A stretch of DNA of 64,000 nt from Siphonodentalium dalli (GCA_032622095.1 CP136068.1:163949465-164013464); one strand, 5' to 3'; numbered from the stretch's first letter, positions 10,731 through 22,110 are shown. Numbers and translations: made by a program. The notes: generated by a model not told the origin, from the letters alone.

Positions 10731-11720
10731 AAACCAATGTTACCAGACGTACGGAGGTAAAACCAATGTTACCAGACGTACGGAGGTAAAACCAATGTTA
10801 CCAGACGTACGGAGGTAAAACCAATGTTACCAGACGTACGGAGGTAAAACCAATGTTACCAGATGTACGGAGGTAAAACCAATGTTACCAGACGTACGGA
10901 GGTAAAACCAACGTTACCAGACGTACGGAGGTAAAACCAACGTTACCAGACGTACGGAGGTAAAACCAACGTTACCAGACGTACGGAGGTAAAACCAATG
11001 TTACCAGACGTACGGATGTAAAATCAATGTTACCAGACGTACGGAGGTAAAACCAATGTTACCAGACGTACGGAGGTAAAACCAATGTTACCAGACGTAC
11101 GGAGGTAAAACCAATGTTACCAGACGTATGGAGGTAAAACCAATGTTACCAGACGTACGGAGGTAAAACCAATGTTACCAGACGTACGGAGGTAAAACCA
11201 ATGTTACCAGACGTACGGAGGTAAAACCAATGTTACCAGACGTACGGAGGTAAAACCAATGTAACCAGACGTACGGAGGTAAAACCAATGTTACCAGACG
11301 TACGGAGGTATAACCAATGTTACCAGACGTACGGAGGTAAAACAAATGTTACCAGACGTACAGAGGTAAAACCAATGTTACCAGACGTACGGAGGTAAAA
11401 CCAATGTTACCAGGCGAACAGAGGTAAAACCAATGTTACCAGACCTACGGAGGTAAAACCAATGTTACCAGACGTACGGAGGTATAACCAATGTTACCAG
11501 ACGTACGGAGGTAAAACAAATGTTACCAGACGTACAGAGGTAAAACCAATGTTACCAGACGTACGGAGGTAAAACCAATGTTACCAGGCGTACAGAGGTA
11601 AAACCAATGTTACCAGACCTACGGAGGTAAAACCAATGTTACCAGACGTACGGAGGTAAAACCAATGTTACCAGACGTACGGAGGTAAAAACCAATGTTA
11701 CCAGACGTACGGAGGTAAAT
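10731..11720 (+). repeat. 29-bp minisatellite, about 34 units
   Basis: The unit contains CCAATGTTACCAGACGTACG followed by GAGGTAAAA, with a 29-bp period held almost without indels. Variant units (GGTATAACC, GGTAAAACAAATG, GTACAGAGG, CCAGGCG, CCAGACC) recur at a spacing of 174 bp (e.g. 11311 and 11485), so a six-unit higher-order repeat has been duplicated between about 11300 and 11640. Copy B has one degenerate unit at the matching place (about 43808-43834), so the array grew at copy A only. Confidence 0.95.
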
Positions 11721-11787
11721 TTATGTCATATTATGTTCGAGCAAAGAAATATAAATCAGCTGACTGAACTTGGTTGTTTTTCGGTGT
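11721..11787 (+). repeat. composite repeat copy A, segment before the MITE
   Basis: Matches 43835-43900: TTCGAGCAAAGAAATATAAAT..., then GAACTTGGTTGTTTTTC(A/G)G and GTGTTTAA. The piggyBac-type MITE sits exactly at that TTAA in copy A, while copy B keeps the uninterrupted site. Confidence 0.8.
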
Positions 11788-12262
11788 TTAACCCTTTCAG
11801 TGCCAAGTCCGATTTTTGTATCAACCCATATACCCTGTGCCAAAGCATTCTCTTATATATGCGAGTCGACCATAGGTCGTCTCGCATATATAAGAGAATG
11901 CATTGGCCTGACAATTTTTCATCATTTGTTATTATTTTTTACAATTTTAATAATTTGTTCTTATATTCTTTAACAGACTTATTTTGTAGGTTTAGTGCCA
12001 GGGAATCTTACGTTTTTCATGGTCATCAAAATTATTACTATGAATACTTGGTGATAGTTTTTAGTTATAACATGCCCCATAGGTTTTATCCAGTTTGTTT
12101 TTAAATTCGCTATAGCATGCTTAAGCATACCACAAAAAAAAAAATTCAACCCAAAAACATCTAAAAAAAACAAAAAACAAATTTTTTAATATTTTTTAGG
12201 GCCGATTTTACAGATCGTAAATTAGGGCCGATGAGATCGGCCCCTGGCACTGAAAGGGTTAA
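11788..12262. mobile_element. piggyBac-type MITE, family 1, copy 2
   Basis: TTAA (11788-11791) and TTAA (12259-12262) flank CCCTTTCAGTGCCA and TGGCACTGAAAGGG, which are perfect inverted ends. The internal order is the same as in 5281-5734: a CCGATTTTTGTATCAACCC block, one palindrome (11839-11907), a long AT interior, then the GGGCCGAT/ATCGGCCC hairpin. The paralogous locus 43881-43915 reads GTGTTTAACGTCAAG without the element, so the TTAA duplication can be read directly. Confidence 0.92.
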
Positions 12263-12510
12263 CGTCAAAAAAGAATATCAATGGAAGCATCCGTCGTCCG
12301 AAATATGAGCCCGATGGCATCCGGCGTACGCTGGTCTGGCGTCCGGAATACGCTGTAACATACCCCGAATCCGGTGTCCGAAAAGGGTGGTCGTAACCCT
12401 CATCCATTCAACACAACTATATAAAGGCATTGAACTAATCCCAGATATAGCTGCAATACCTACATTTGTATATATAACTATATATAGTGTAGTTATATAA
12501 TAGATTTTGT
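12263..12510 (+). repeat. composite repeat copy A, with satellite seed units
   Basis: After the MITE the sequence continues like 43902 onward: CGTCAAAAAAG..., CATCCGTCGTCCG. At 12293-12395 there are about two diverged units of the 45-bp satellite (AATATGAGCCCGATGGCATC, CTGGTCTGGCGTCCGGAATA, AATCCGGTGTCCG). At copy B the same unit is amplified to fill 43935-64000. Downstream (12396-12510) is AT-rich unique-looking sequence. Confidence 0.8.
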
Positions 12511-13965
12511 TATCCTTCATCCCATTCTCCTCTCGTCTGATTGGTTGAGAGAGCGTCACATGGCGGGTCGCAAATAACTTGTTACCCTCGAGGGAAACAT
12601 TTGGAATGTTGTTGACCGCTCAGCGATTACCAGTAAATATCACCTTGCAGGAACTGTTACATCGAAAGTCGTTCTATCGCCGGTATTGTGATGGCTCTTG
12701 ACTGATTTGTTACGGTTCCTTATGATTAAAAATAATATTTTCGGTATAAAATCACGGATACTTATAGATATCTTGAATGTATTATACTTTCCTAAATGAA
12801 CAGAGGCTGATTAGCGAATTAACGCGTAAATATCAACATGTTATCACAGAAAATCAAGCCACGTAAACGCAATTCCTTTGTTTTTGGTGGGGGAATAAAA
12901 TATGAAACGCATTGTGTACACGAACCCTGAGTGTAAAGTATACCCGTGTTATTCTTCTGTAAAATAGGTGAGAAAATATCCCGATAGCCGTTGATAATTT
13001 GGAACAGTTATAGCCTCGTAATCAACACGTGTGCGTGTTACGGTTTCAAGCCAATAATGGCTGTGACGGTTCTATACATAAGATTTATTCGAACGGTTTA
13101 TGCACTTTGGGCTGAATATTGTCTTGTGTATTTGACAGTTTAAACCAGACAATGACTGTAGCTTATGCCATTACATAATTAATACAACAGGTATATTAAG
13201 AAATAATACAATAAATACCTACTAATAATTGTAAGTGACATTAATTGGCAGAAACCAAATATTGAAAGTCCGAGGGGTGTAATATCATAATCATGCCTGC
13301 CTATATAAATAATCAATGGTAATAGAAATCTACTCTCAGGAGATTACGAGATGTTATTCATTTAATTAATACAGGGCCATGACTGAAATATCCAGGTGGG
13401 ACAATGTTTCGATGTCAGCACCAACATATTTCTTCCTCGAAAGTCCCGCCTAAGGGACGTTTAAGCGTGGTTTTCGCCCAGACATGAACATATCTTATGA
13501 AATCACGTTCAACTGAATCATTGATATGTTAAAGCGTGATGGGCGGTGTGGATGGGGTGGGGCTTTGACAGGGAGGGGTGCTTAATTGGTGTATGCCCAA
13601 AACTTTGGGAGCTCCACCAAAGTTGCTATAACTTGTGCTCCAATCCCCATTCGTTCATCCTACATCAGTCTGTTATAAACAAATTTGTTTGAAATGTATA
13701 TATGGGATGCACAATAAAATATGAAACAGAACTTTGGTCAAATTTTTCAACAGTTACAAATTTCATACCTCACACTAGATTGTTGGAAATTTCACACCAA
13801 CAGTATGTTGATATTGTTCCCTTAGTTTGATTTTACAACAATGACTGAGGAAAGTCTCTCCTTGTGTACATACACACATTGTAATAATAATGTGTTCGCT
13901 TAAAGTGTAATTGTCCGACGCGCTCATTTAAAATAATATTCAATTCCTATCTAATCATCGGGGCC

Positions 13966-14060
13966 GACTTCTCTCAGGTCGACTTCGCATCGGGTCGTCT
14001 TCGTATAGGGCCATCTTCATATAGAGTCGACTTCACATGGGGCCGACTTCACTTGTACTC
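13966..14060 (+). repeat. degenerate ~21-bp minisatellite
   Basis: About five diverged units around GG(G/T)(C/T)CG(A/T)CTTC follow one another: GGGGCCGACTTCTC, GGTCGACTTCGCAT, GGGTCGTCTTCGTAT, GGGCCATCTTCATAT, GAGTCGACTTCACAT, GGGGCCGACTTCACT. They lie inside transposon T2. No function is visible. Confidence 0.7.
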
Positions 14061-14108
14061 TTTTGACCAATAGTCACATGATTTTGTAAAACTTCCATTG
14101 AGTTACTT

Positions 14109-14560
14109 TTAACCCTTTACCCAACAGAACGGCCAAAAACGCCCAAATAAAGCTTCAACAGCCTAAAATATCTTCGGTCTGTTTCAATAACACCACACAG
14201 ATATGGATATCATTGGAACCGGTTCATTGACCACATTGTGATGGTTACAGTTATGCCCTGTGCCAATGCATTCTCTTATATATGCGAGTCGACCATAGGT
14301 CGCCTCGCATATATAAGAGAATGCATTGGCCTAAACAAAATCTTTTTTAACACTTTTTACCATTTTTTCTTACATTCTTTAACAATTTTATAATTTTTTA
14401 ACATTTTTTATAATATTTTTCTACATTCTTTGACAATTTTATCATTTTTAATATGTGTTAAGCCAATGCATTCTCTTATATATGCGAGGCGACCTATGGT
14501 CGACTCGCATATATAAGAGAATGCATTGGCCCAGGGCCGTTCTGTTGGGTAAAGGGTTAA
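14109..14560. mobile_element. piggyBac-type MITE, family 2
   Basis: TTAA at 14109-14112 and 14557-14560. The ends CCCTTTACCCAACAGAACGG... and their exact reverse complement give perfect 22-bp inverted repeats. This is a different family from 5281-5734 in its terminal sequence. The interior holds two ~69-bp palindromes (14262-14330 and 14462-14530) around a ~130-bp AT-rich core. About 60 bp left of the first palindrome (CATTGGAACCGGTTCATTGA, then CCACATTGTGATGG) recur at 40421-40480. No ORF. Target duplication and termini support piggyBac affiliation. Confidence 0.9.
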
Positions 14561-16825
14561 AGGTTTAGTAATGGTACTCTTATTTACATTCCGGAATATC
14601 CACGAGGATGCGTGACTACTTATGCCCAAGACCAGTTGCCCCGGGGGCGATCTTGCATGTTCGTGACGACTGCTATAGTAAGTCAAAGGCGGGTGACCAA
14701 ATAATTTTTGCTTTCACTTCATCCAATTTTTATTTTATTTAATATTACAAAAGATAGCTTTTCTATTATAAAACAATTATTCCCTTTCACAGGCGAGTGG
14801 ATACAATTAATTGCGTGATTGGTTGTAATCAGGTATATCTTAACAGGAATCTGAGTGGCATGGCTTCACTGTCTAGAGGCTTAGGAGTTAGAACAAATGC
14901 TGAGTGATTGCCGGTCAGATTACCCTGAACAGCAGAACAAGTGCGATAAAGAAATAACGACTTCTAGCACCTAACCTATATAATCAGCATCCAGCAAGCA
15001 GATGCCCAACATAAACTTAATAAATTGCGTAATCAGAACAATGTATGGGTGTCAACGAACTTTTAACCTCTTATTTTTTGGCTTTTTGCTGATTAAAATG
15101 CGTCTATGAAAATAGACAACATAATATACAAGACAGATAACTCTATATATCCCGTCTAAGTCCAACGCTATGAAATTCCACTATAGTTAACCGGCTATGG
15201 ACTCATGGAAATGTTGGGCCTGCAAAACGCCTTATTTTTCAAACTAGCTGGCGACTTGATGAATTTTGATAAGCGTAACACAGGTTATTGCATAAGCATA
15301 GGAAGGCAGTGTAATATATAGAATTTGATGACAAGTGGTGCAAATTTCAACTTAATGCATATTTTGTTGTGTTTATCTTTGGTTAATTTCATGACATTGT
15401 CAGTTTGAACCATTATCCTGCCAAATATTAGCCATAGTATTACCCGTATAAAACCGATTAAATGGGAAGAGAACCGACTCGATCAGGATGGAACACAAAC
15501 AAATATCAAAATTCGCGGTTTTCGTCGTTGTTATGACACACACAATGGAATTTTAGTTATTATTGCGCTCGTTTGGGCCACCGATTGTGAGGGGAATGGA
15601 AAAGTTAATCGAATGATCAGCGAGATGGCTCCAGAATTGCGTTTTAACTGTCAAAAAGTCGCGAACATATATAATTTCGATCACAAGGAACAGTCACAAA
15701 TCAGTCAAGAACCATCACAAACCGGCGATAGAACGACTTCCGATGTAACGGTTCCTATACAGTTAAGTATAATATATAGAACTACGTACTCAACGTGCAG
15801 AGATTCTCTCACAGCTCTAATACTTTCCGAAAACACTCATTGTGTAAACCCCGCTGTTTCGTAACAATAGCGAACTATGGTAGTTGCTAATTTGCATAAT
15901 TGTTGTTTTTAATTTGCAATTAAAACACGCTGTGCATAAATGGTGTAATCTCGGACATAAATCCGTTATAAGGTGTAATGTTCCTATTGTACCAGTTTAT
16001 ATCAATAATGAATACCGTGGAACAACTAAATGATTATGCAGTTGGTATTTACTGCAACACGATGCACAAATGTTACAAATACGTTTCTGTACTAAGCTCT
16101 AAAGTTCAAATTAGCCGCTCATTCCTCCGACTTCACAAGCATATCCTTATGTTGCGTAACAGTCTGTATATAACAGTTGTCAATTTCTTGTGTTCGACTA
16201 AAACTTGTTAGTTTAACAATTTAGCGTTCTCGAAATTAACACGTCTACCTGCGTCTATAACCACATTTAAAACGAAGCCGAACATTTCGCCCCATGGCTA
16301 ATCTAATTCGAAATTTGTTATTCCTCTTTCCGTGAACCGATTCCCACCACGCGACCAGCAAACTGACCGGGCAATAGCTGCGCAAATGATGGGTGTGTTA
16401 ATTGATCCAACATCTTAACGTCTTATTTTCTATAAAGCGGGGATTCCAACATAAAATTAACTCTTCGAACTGGATTAAAGAATATACGGGCGCACTTATA
16501 TGCTGCCATTAAGGAGGTGCGTGCACGTGTACTCCTTTTTCAGATAACAATACAGTTGTCACTCTTGTTTTCGTAAGACACGGAGATTTATCGCCGCTCT
16601 CGACCTGGAATGTTACCCTCTGGCCTGGCGGCCCTCGGGTGACATTCCAGGTCTCGAGCGGGCGACAAATCCCCGCGTATCACTCAATCGCGGGCGATAA
16701 CTATATAATATGAGGTGTCGCTACACCATCGAGCTCCCGGATAATTAATTTAATGTTTATTGAGATATCGGCTAAAGACAAATCACAAAAACCATGCAAA
16801 TCTCGAACTGGGGACCACCCCCTAC

Positions 16826-16942
16826 TTACATTTAGACCAAATCGTCACGTGGTCCACAAGAGATTGGGGTATCGGTTGGAATGATGCCAACCGATATCCC
16901 AAACTGTTGTGGACCGAGAAGATTTGGTCTACAAGTAAATCA
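16826..16942. repeat. long imperfect hairpin
   Basis: CTTACATTTAGACCAAATC... GGGGTATCGGTTGG is mirrored after a 7-base loop by CCAACCGATATCCC... GATTTGGTCTACAAG. The arms are about 50 bp, with scattered mismatches. It lies just outside transposon T2 and is likely a foldback element remnant. Confidence 0.6.
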
Positions 16943-17009
16943 TTGAGTTCCCTGTTAGAAGGGGTCAGAACATCAAAGAGTTCCCATATTTCCGGACACT
17001 CGCTTATAC

Positions 17010-17330
17010 ATATAATGGATAGGTGGACTATAGAGACTCACGTATACCTATACTGGATAAGTGGACTAGAGACTCACTTATACCTATACTGAATAGGTGG
17101 ACTAGAGACTCACTTATACCTATACTGAATAGGTGGACTAGAGACTCACTTATACCTATACTGGATAGGTGGACTAGAGACTCACTTATACCTATACTGG
17201 ATAGGTGGACTAGAGACTCACTTATACCTATACTGGATAGGTGGACTAGAGACTCACTTATACCTATACTGGATAGGTGGACTAGAGACTCACTTATACC
17301 TATACTGGATAGGTGGACTAGAGATTCATG
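17010..17330 (+). repeat. 36-bp minisatellite, about 9 units
   Basis: The unit is GGTGGACTAGAGACTCACTT followed by ATACCTATACTGGATA, period 36. Later units are nearly identical and the first two are more diverged, which suggests recent expansion from the right side. The period is a multiple of three, so the open frame across it is not evidence for a protein. The 625-bp repeat array begins 25 bp further on. Confidence 0.92.
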
Positions 17331-17354
17331 ACATGATCTATCTATATATATATA

Positions 17355-18721
17355 CTAGAAGGTGACCCGACTTCGTCCGGGCTTTGACCTTGAATTGTCC
17401 ATTTTGAAGGTCAAGGTCAAGTGAGGTAACGATTTGACCAGTCCAAAACACTGCCCGGACAAAAGTACCCGACAAACGTGCCCGTCGAAATCCATCCGGT
17501 TTTACCCGATTTGACCTTGAATTGATCATTTTGAAGGTCAAGGTCTGGTCGGGGTCACGATTGGACCCGTCCAAAACAATCGGTGAACAAAAGTAACCCA
17601 ACGTATCAAATTTCGTCGAAATCCCATCAAAATTGTCGATTTGACCTTGAAGTTACCCGATTTCAAGGTCAAGGTCACGTCGCACGGGCAAATGAATATG
17701 CTTATGAGACTCGCCATAAGAAAGTACCCCCACATACCAAGTTTCATCGAAATCCCGTGATATTCGGGCATTTGAGCTTGAAATGACCCGATTTCAAGGT
17801 CAAGGTGACGTCGCACGGACAAATTAATATGCCTATGTTCGTCCCCGGCCGAAAATACCCCCACATACCAAGTTTCATCGAAATCGGTTGGGACGTTTTC
17901 GAGTTCATCGCGAACACACAGACACACACACACACACACACACAGACAGACACACAGATCTTCCAAAATATATAATAGACTAGAAGGTGACCCGACTTCG
18001 TCCGGGCTTTGACCTTGAATTGTCCATTTTGAAGGTCAAGGTCAAGTGGGGTAACGATTTGACCAGTCCAAAACACTGCCCGGACAAAAGTACCCGACAA
18101 ACGTGCCCGTCGAAATCCATCCGGTTTTACCCGATTTGACCTTGAATTGATCATTTTGAAGGTCAAGGTCTGGTCGGGGTCACGATTGGACCCGTCCAAA
18201 ACAATCGGTAAACAAAAGTAACCCAACGTATCAAATTTCGTCGAAATCCCATCAAAATTGGCGATTTGACCTTGAAGTTACCCGATTTCAAGGTCAAGGT
18301 CACGTCGCACGGGCAAATGAATATGCTTATGAGACTCGCCATAAGAAAGTACCCCCACATACCAAGTTTCATCGAAATCCCGTGATATTCGGGCGTTTGA
18401 CCTTGAAATGACCCGATTTCAAGGTCAAGGTGACGTCGCACGGACAAATTAATATGCCTATGTTCGTCCCCGGCCGAAAATACCCCCACATACCAAGTTT
18501 CATCGAAATCGGTTGGGACGTTTTCGAGTTCATCGCGAACACACACTCAGACACACAGACACACAGACACACAGACAGACAGATCTTCCAAAATATATAA
18601 TAGACTAGAAGGTGACCCGACTTCGTCCGGGCTTTGACCTTGAATTGTCCATTTTGAAGGTCAAGGTCAAGTGCGGTCACGATTTGACCAGTCCAAAAAC
18701 ACTGCCCGGACAAAAGTACCC
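17355..18721 (+). repeat. ~625-bp tandem repeat array, left part (2.2 units)
   Basis: Units start at CTAGAAGGTGACCCG (17355, 17980, 18605), exactly 625 bp apart. Each has four segments with TTTGACCTTGAA on one side and AAGGTCAAGGTCA on the other, then CATACCAAGTTTCATCGAAA, GTTTTCGAGTTCATCGCGAA, a (CACAGA)-like microsatellite tail and TCTTCCAAAATATATAATAG. The third unit is cut at 18721 by the palindromic element. AAGGTCA motifs match the nuclear-receptor half-site consensus. The long minus-strand frames read through the units and are not considered genes. Confidence 0.95.
18716..18721 (+). mobile_element. left target-site duplication GTACCC
   Basis: GTACCC occurs here and again at 28514-28519, directly abutting the two ends of the palindromic element. 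Intact 625-bp units read AAAAGTACCCGACAAACG once at this point. Confidence 0.95.
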
Positions 18722-19105
18722 AGAAGAATAGGCGCCTCGTTGGATTCACATCTAAAAATAGAATCTTTGGGGTCTAAAATTGGTTGTACTAAAATATTCC
18801 CAAAATAACAAAACCCAAAAAAAAATTCAAAACTTCAAAAATTTCAAAACTTCCAAAAATTATTTTTTCCAAAAAATTTAAAAATTTCCAAACTTCCAAA
18901 TTATCAAAACCCCAAAATTTCCAAACTTCCAAATTATCAAAACCCTCAAAATTATTTCTCTAAAAAAAGTTTAAATAAAAAATTTATAACGAGTTTTCGG
19001 TTTCTGATAAACTCGATATTAAAAAATGTCGAATGTTAAATTATTTGCGCGTAATATCTTTCGTAATATTTTTTGTTCAAATATTTTTCATGAATTTATT
19101 AATCG

Positions 19106-19577
19106 ATGTTTAGAAATAGCTTTATTGGACATTGTGACCATCGATATGAATGCATACATTCCAGTGTTTTATCGGACGCAGTTCATATAATTGTCATACC
19201 TGAAAATAGACACCATTACTTTTACATAAATAATAAACAGCGTTTATTCTTTACACTCTCTCTATCCCATATGACAGGTGTGTATTATCGTGAATTATTG
19301 GAAGTTTTGAGATGTACTATGTTCAATCCCTAACGGTCGAAAATTGTAATGTGAAATTACAACCCTCCAGAATGAATTGTTCGCTGTACACGCAATCACA
19401 CGCGACATTGATGGTAACAATGTCGTGTGTCGCACCTTTGCTTTACCAAATGAATTATATTATTTCCCCGGTCACAGTTATATGGTATTCAGAAAACATA
19501 TCGATTTAATGTCTGAACAAAACGAGTTAGTATCAATTAAGGTTGATAAACTGTGTCATTCACACGATAATTAGTTA
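19106..19577 (+). pseudogene. broken reading frame, left arm
   Basis: Three short overlapping frames look protein-like but do not join. One covers 19106-19333 (includes YYRELLEVLRC). One runs through 19312-19370. One covers 19350-19574 (includes HAITRDIDGNNV, FALPNELYYFPGHSYMVF and ends CHSHDN). The last piece has well-structured amino-acid composition and no internal stop. The right arm (27658-28129) has the same interruptions with one or two residue changes, so the damage is older than, or shared by, both arms. Protein family not recognised. Confidence 0.4.
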
Positions 19578-19935
19578 GCCAAAAACATGCATACATATTA
19601 AGTCAGGTCGTGAGACACTCAATTATAGAAATTGCTTTGATGACATTGTTATAATAACATTACGTAATAACCCCTTATCACTCCGGTCACACTTACGATC
19701 ATTTTGTATGCCGAAAACTCCAGGTAGCACCGATGATGTAACATTATATCACTGCTATTGTACCAATGATAGGTTCAGACATGTTCCATGTTTAGAAAAA
19801 TAGATAATCTGCAGGTGTTCACTTGACAAGAGATTTTGTACACTCAATCACAGACCAACGTGATAATACCAGCATCAAATTCGATCACCAATAGATTTGA
19901 CTGTGGAATGTAATGACCTTTAACTTATTTATCGA

Positions 19936-20236
19936 TCTAAAGGGACACTCATTATGAATGAATGTTAACAATACAAGCGCACGAATGAAGAGCGTTGAAC
20001 ATATACGAAATTACTACACGAATGAATTGAACCTTGAAATTTATATTTCACATCTTACCAACAACAGCTACAGACATAATCATAGTATTATACTGTCTTG
20101 CATGTACACACGCTATGACATCATTAAAGGCGGACAATCCACTCACGGTGTGACAACAGATACGGACATAGGCATAGTGTTATACAGTCTTCTATGTACC
20201 CACGCTAGGACACCATTAACGTACATTGGATGTTAG
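19936..20236 (+). repeat. ~290-bp subterminal direct repeat, copy 1 (left arm)
   Basis: Begins CTAAAGGGACACTCATTATG and runs through TACAAGCGCACGAATGAAG and AGGCGGACAATCCACTCACG. It recurs at 21832-22110 and, partly, at 21597-21770, and in mirror image in the right arm (25390-25670, 25725-25905, 26999-27300). Within it, a ~90-bp piece ending in CTATGACATCATTAAAGG is itself doubled. An open frame of 85-92 codons survives in four copies but looks like a by-product of the repeat. Confidence 0.8.
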
Positions 20237-20265
20237 GTCTATGACTCTTGAGTATGCACCAATCA

Positions 20266-20947
20266 ATGAGCAAATGAGCAATAAAAATGAGCAAATGAGC
20301 AAAAAAATGAGCAAATGAGCAAGAAAATGAGCAAATGAGCAAGAAAATGAGCAAATGAGCAAGAAAATGAGCAAATGAGCAATAAAAATGAGCAAATGAG
20401 CAAAAAAAATGAGCAAATGAGCAAGAAAATGAGCAAATGAGCAAGAAAATGAGCAAATGAGCAAGAGAATGAGTAAATGAGCAAGAAAATGAGCAAATGA
20501 GCAATAAAAATGAGCAAATGAGCAAAAAAATGAGCAAATGAGCAAGAAAATGAGCAAATGAGCAATAAAAATGAGCAAATGAGCAATAAAAATGAGCAAA
20601 TGAGCAATAAAATGAGCAAATGAGCAATAAAAATGAGCAAATGAGCAAATAAATGAGCAAATGAGCAAAAAAATGAGCAAATGAGCAAGAAAATGAGCAA
20701 ATGAGCAATAAAAATGAGCAAATGAGCAAAAAAATGAGCAAATGAGCAAGAAAATGAGCAAATGAGCAATAAAAATGAGCAAATGAGCAAAAAAATGAGC
20801 AAATGAGCAAGAAAATGAGTAAATGAGCAAGAAAATGAGCAAATGAGCAATAAAAATGAGCAAATGAGCAAATAAATGAGCAAATGAGCAAAAAAATGAG
20901 CAATAAAATGAGCAAATGAGCAATAAAAATGAGCAAATGAGCAAAAA
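20266..20947 (+). repeat. TGAGCAAA minisatellite, left arm
   Basis: Units of 20-21 bp read ATGAGCAAATGAGCAA(T/G/A)AAA. The array is about 680 bp here against about 415 bp in the right arm. The reverse strand is free of stops in all three frames, giving a hydrophobic repetitive translation that would extend a frame starting near 21146 with a signal-like segment (FAIALLCFNSQA). I regard that as chance because the frame's body is purely the simple repeat. Confidence 0.92.
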
Positions 20948-21596
20948 AATGGGGCATACCTGTATGTAGGCCTATCAGTGGATGAATAGTCTGCCGGAGA
21001 AGTACTATGTAGACAGGTCTTGACGGTAAGAGAGTCAGACGAGAAGTGAAGGCTTGGCTATTAAAACATAGTAATGCGATAGCGAACATCAAACGAGTCT
21101 GCGCACACATATCTGTCAAAAGGATACGATAGCAGTCATTGGTCAATTTATCCCCGGTGTCAGCTCAGTACCCAATCGGGACGAAGCCGAAGGTCAACTC
21201 ATTTTTTTTTTGCTCATTATAGTACGACACTTGGACATTTTATCAGTTTATCACGTGATCACTAAATGTGGCAATCGGGTATCCACCGATGCCTGCAATT
21301 TATTATTTATAATAATTGGACTCATTGATCTCACGTAAATAATACTCTTAGTTGTTCCAATAAAATAGTTATCAAATTCGATCACCAATAGATTTGACTG
21401 TGGAATATAATGACCTTTAACTTATTTATCGATCTATGTTAGAACATGGTCTTAACAAAAAACTTGACCATAACAAAAATTACCTTACATTTATGCATGA
21501 ATCTAATTAGACCATACGTAAATATTGTCAGCTTATCGTCTGATGAGCAAATCCGATGTTTATCAAAAATAGTACAACTTCCAGTTGGTAATTACT

Positions 21597-22110
21597 CTTA
21601 CGAATGAAGAGCGTTGAACATATACGAAATTACTACACGAATGAACTGAAATTTATATTTTCACATCTTACCAACAACAGATACAGACATAGTCATAGTG
21701 TTATACTATCTTACATGTACCCATGCTATGACATCATTCGAAGGGGCAATACACTCAAGGAGTTAAAGTGACACGAAACAAGGGACGTGATGTAATATTG
21801 GTATTTGAATCTTAAAGGAACACAAGACACTCTAAAGGGACACTCATTATGAATGAATGTTAACAATACAAGCGCACGAATGAAGAGCGTTGAACATATA
21901 CAAAATTACTACACGAATGAATTGAACCTTGAAATTTATATTTCACATCTTACCAACAACAGCTACAGGCATTATCATAGGGTTATACTGTCTTGCATAT
22001 ACACACGCTATGACATCATTAAAGGCGGACAATCCACTCACGGTGTGACAACAGATACAGGCATAGGCATAGTGTTATACAGTCTTCTATGTACCAATGC
22101 TATGACATAA
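21597..22110 (+). repeat. subterminal direct repeats, copies 2 and 3 (left arm)
   Basis: 21597-21770 is a shortened copy lacking the first ~45 bp and with small deletions. 21832-22110 is a full copy, closely matching 19936-20236. The sequence GGGACGTGATGTAATATTGG follows both. Similar repeats in the arms could act as transposase or replication binding sites, but that is inference only. Confidence 0.75.

Larger units (their letters stand above)
12511..16701 (-). mobile_element. GTTATC...GATAAC transposon, long copy (T2)
   Basis: Begins GTTATCCTTCATCCCATT and ends CGCGGGCGATAAC, the reverse of T1 (9548-10659). The right terminus has the same strong hairpin (about 16560-16675). There is a further internal inverted pair: 12650-12735 against about 15675-15760, sharing CCGGCGATAGAACGAC and AAATCAGTCAAG. 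The ~3-kb interior absent from T1 contains no convincing transposase. It is AT-rich and hosts a nested piggyBac-type MITE (14109-14560). The small ORFs at 15613-15864 and 15978-16211 look like chance frames. Superfamily not assigned. Confidence 0.65.

Noticed and set aside
10731-11720. CRISPR-like array
   Set aside because: The 29-bp units are directly adjacent with no unique spacers, and the context is eukaryotic. It is a minisatellite.
15613-16211. Possible transposase fragments in T2
   Set aside because: The 83- and 77-codon frames have no recognisable catalytic motifs and partly overlap the terminal region that is repeated as non-coding sequence in T1.
17023-17331. 102-codon frame of 12-residue repeats
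   Set aside because: The 36-bp repeat period is a multiple of three, and there is no independent sign of coding.
20205-21146. 313-codon minus-strand frame with a signal-like start and hydrophobic repeats
   Set aside because: Most of it is the TGAGCAAA minisatellite read backwards, all three frames are open, and the length differs between the arms.
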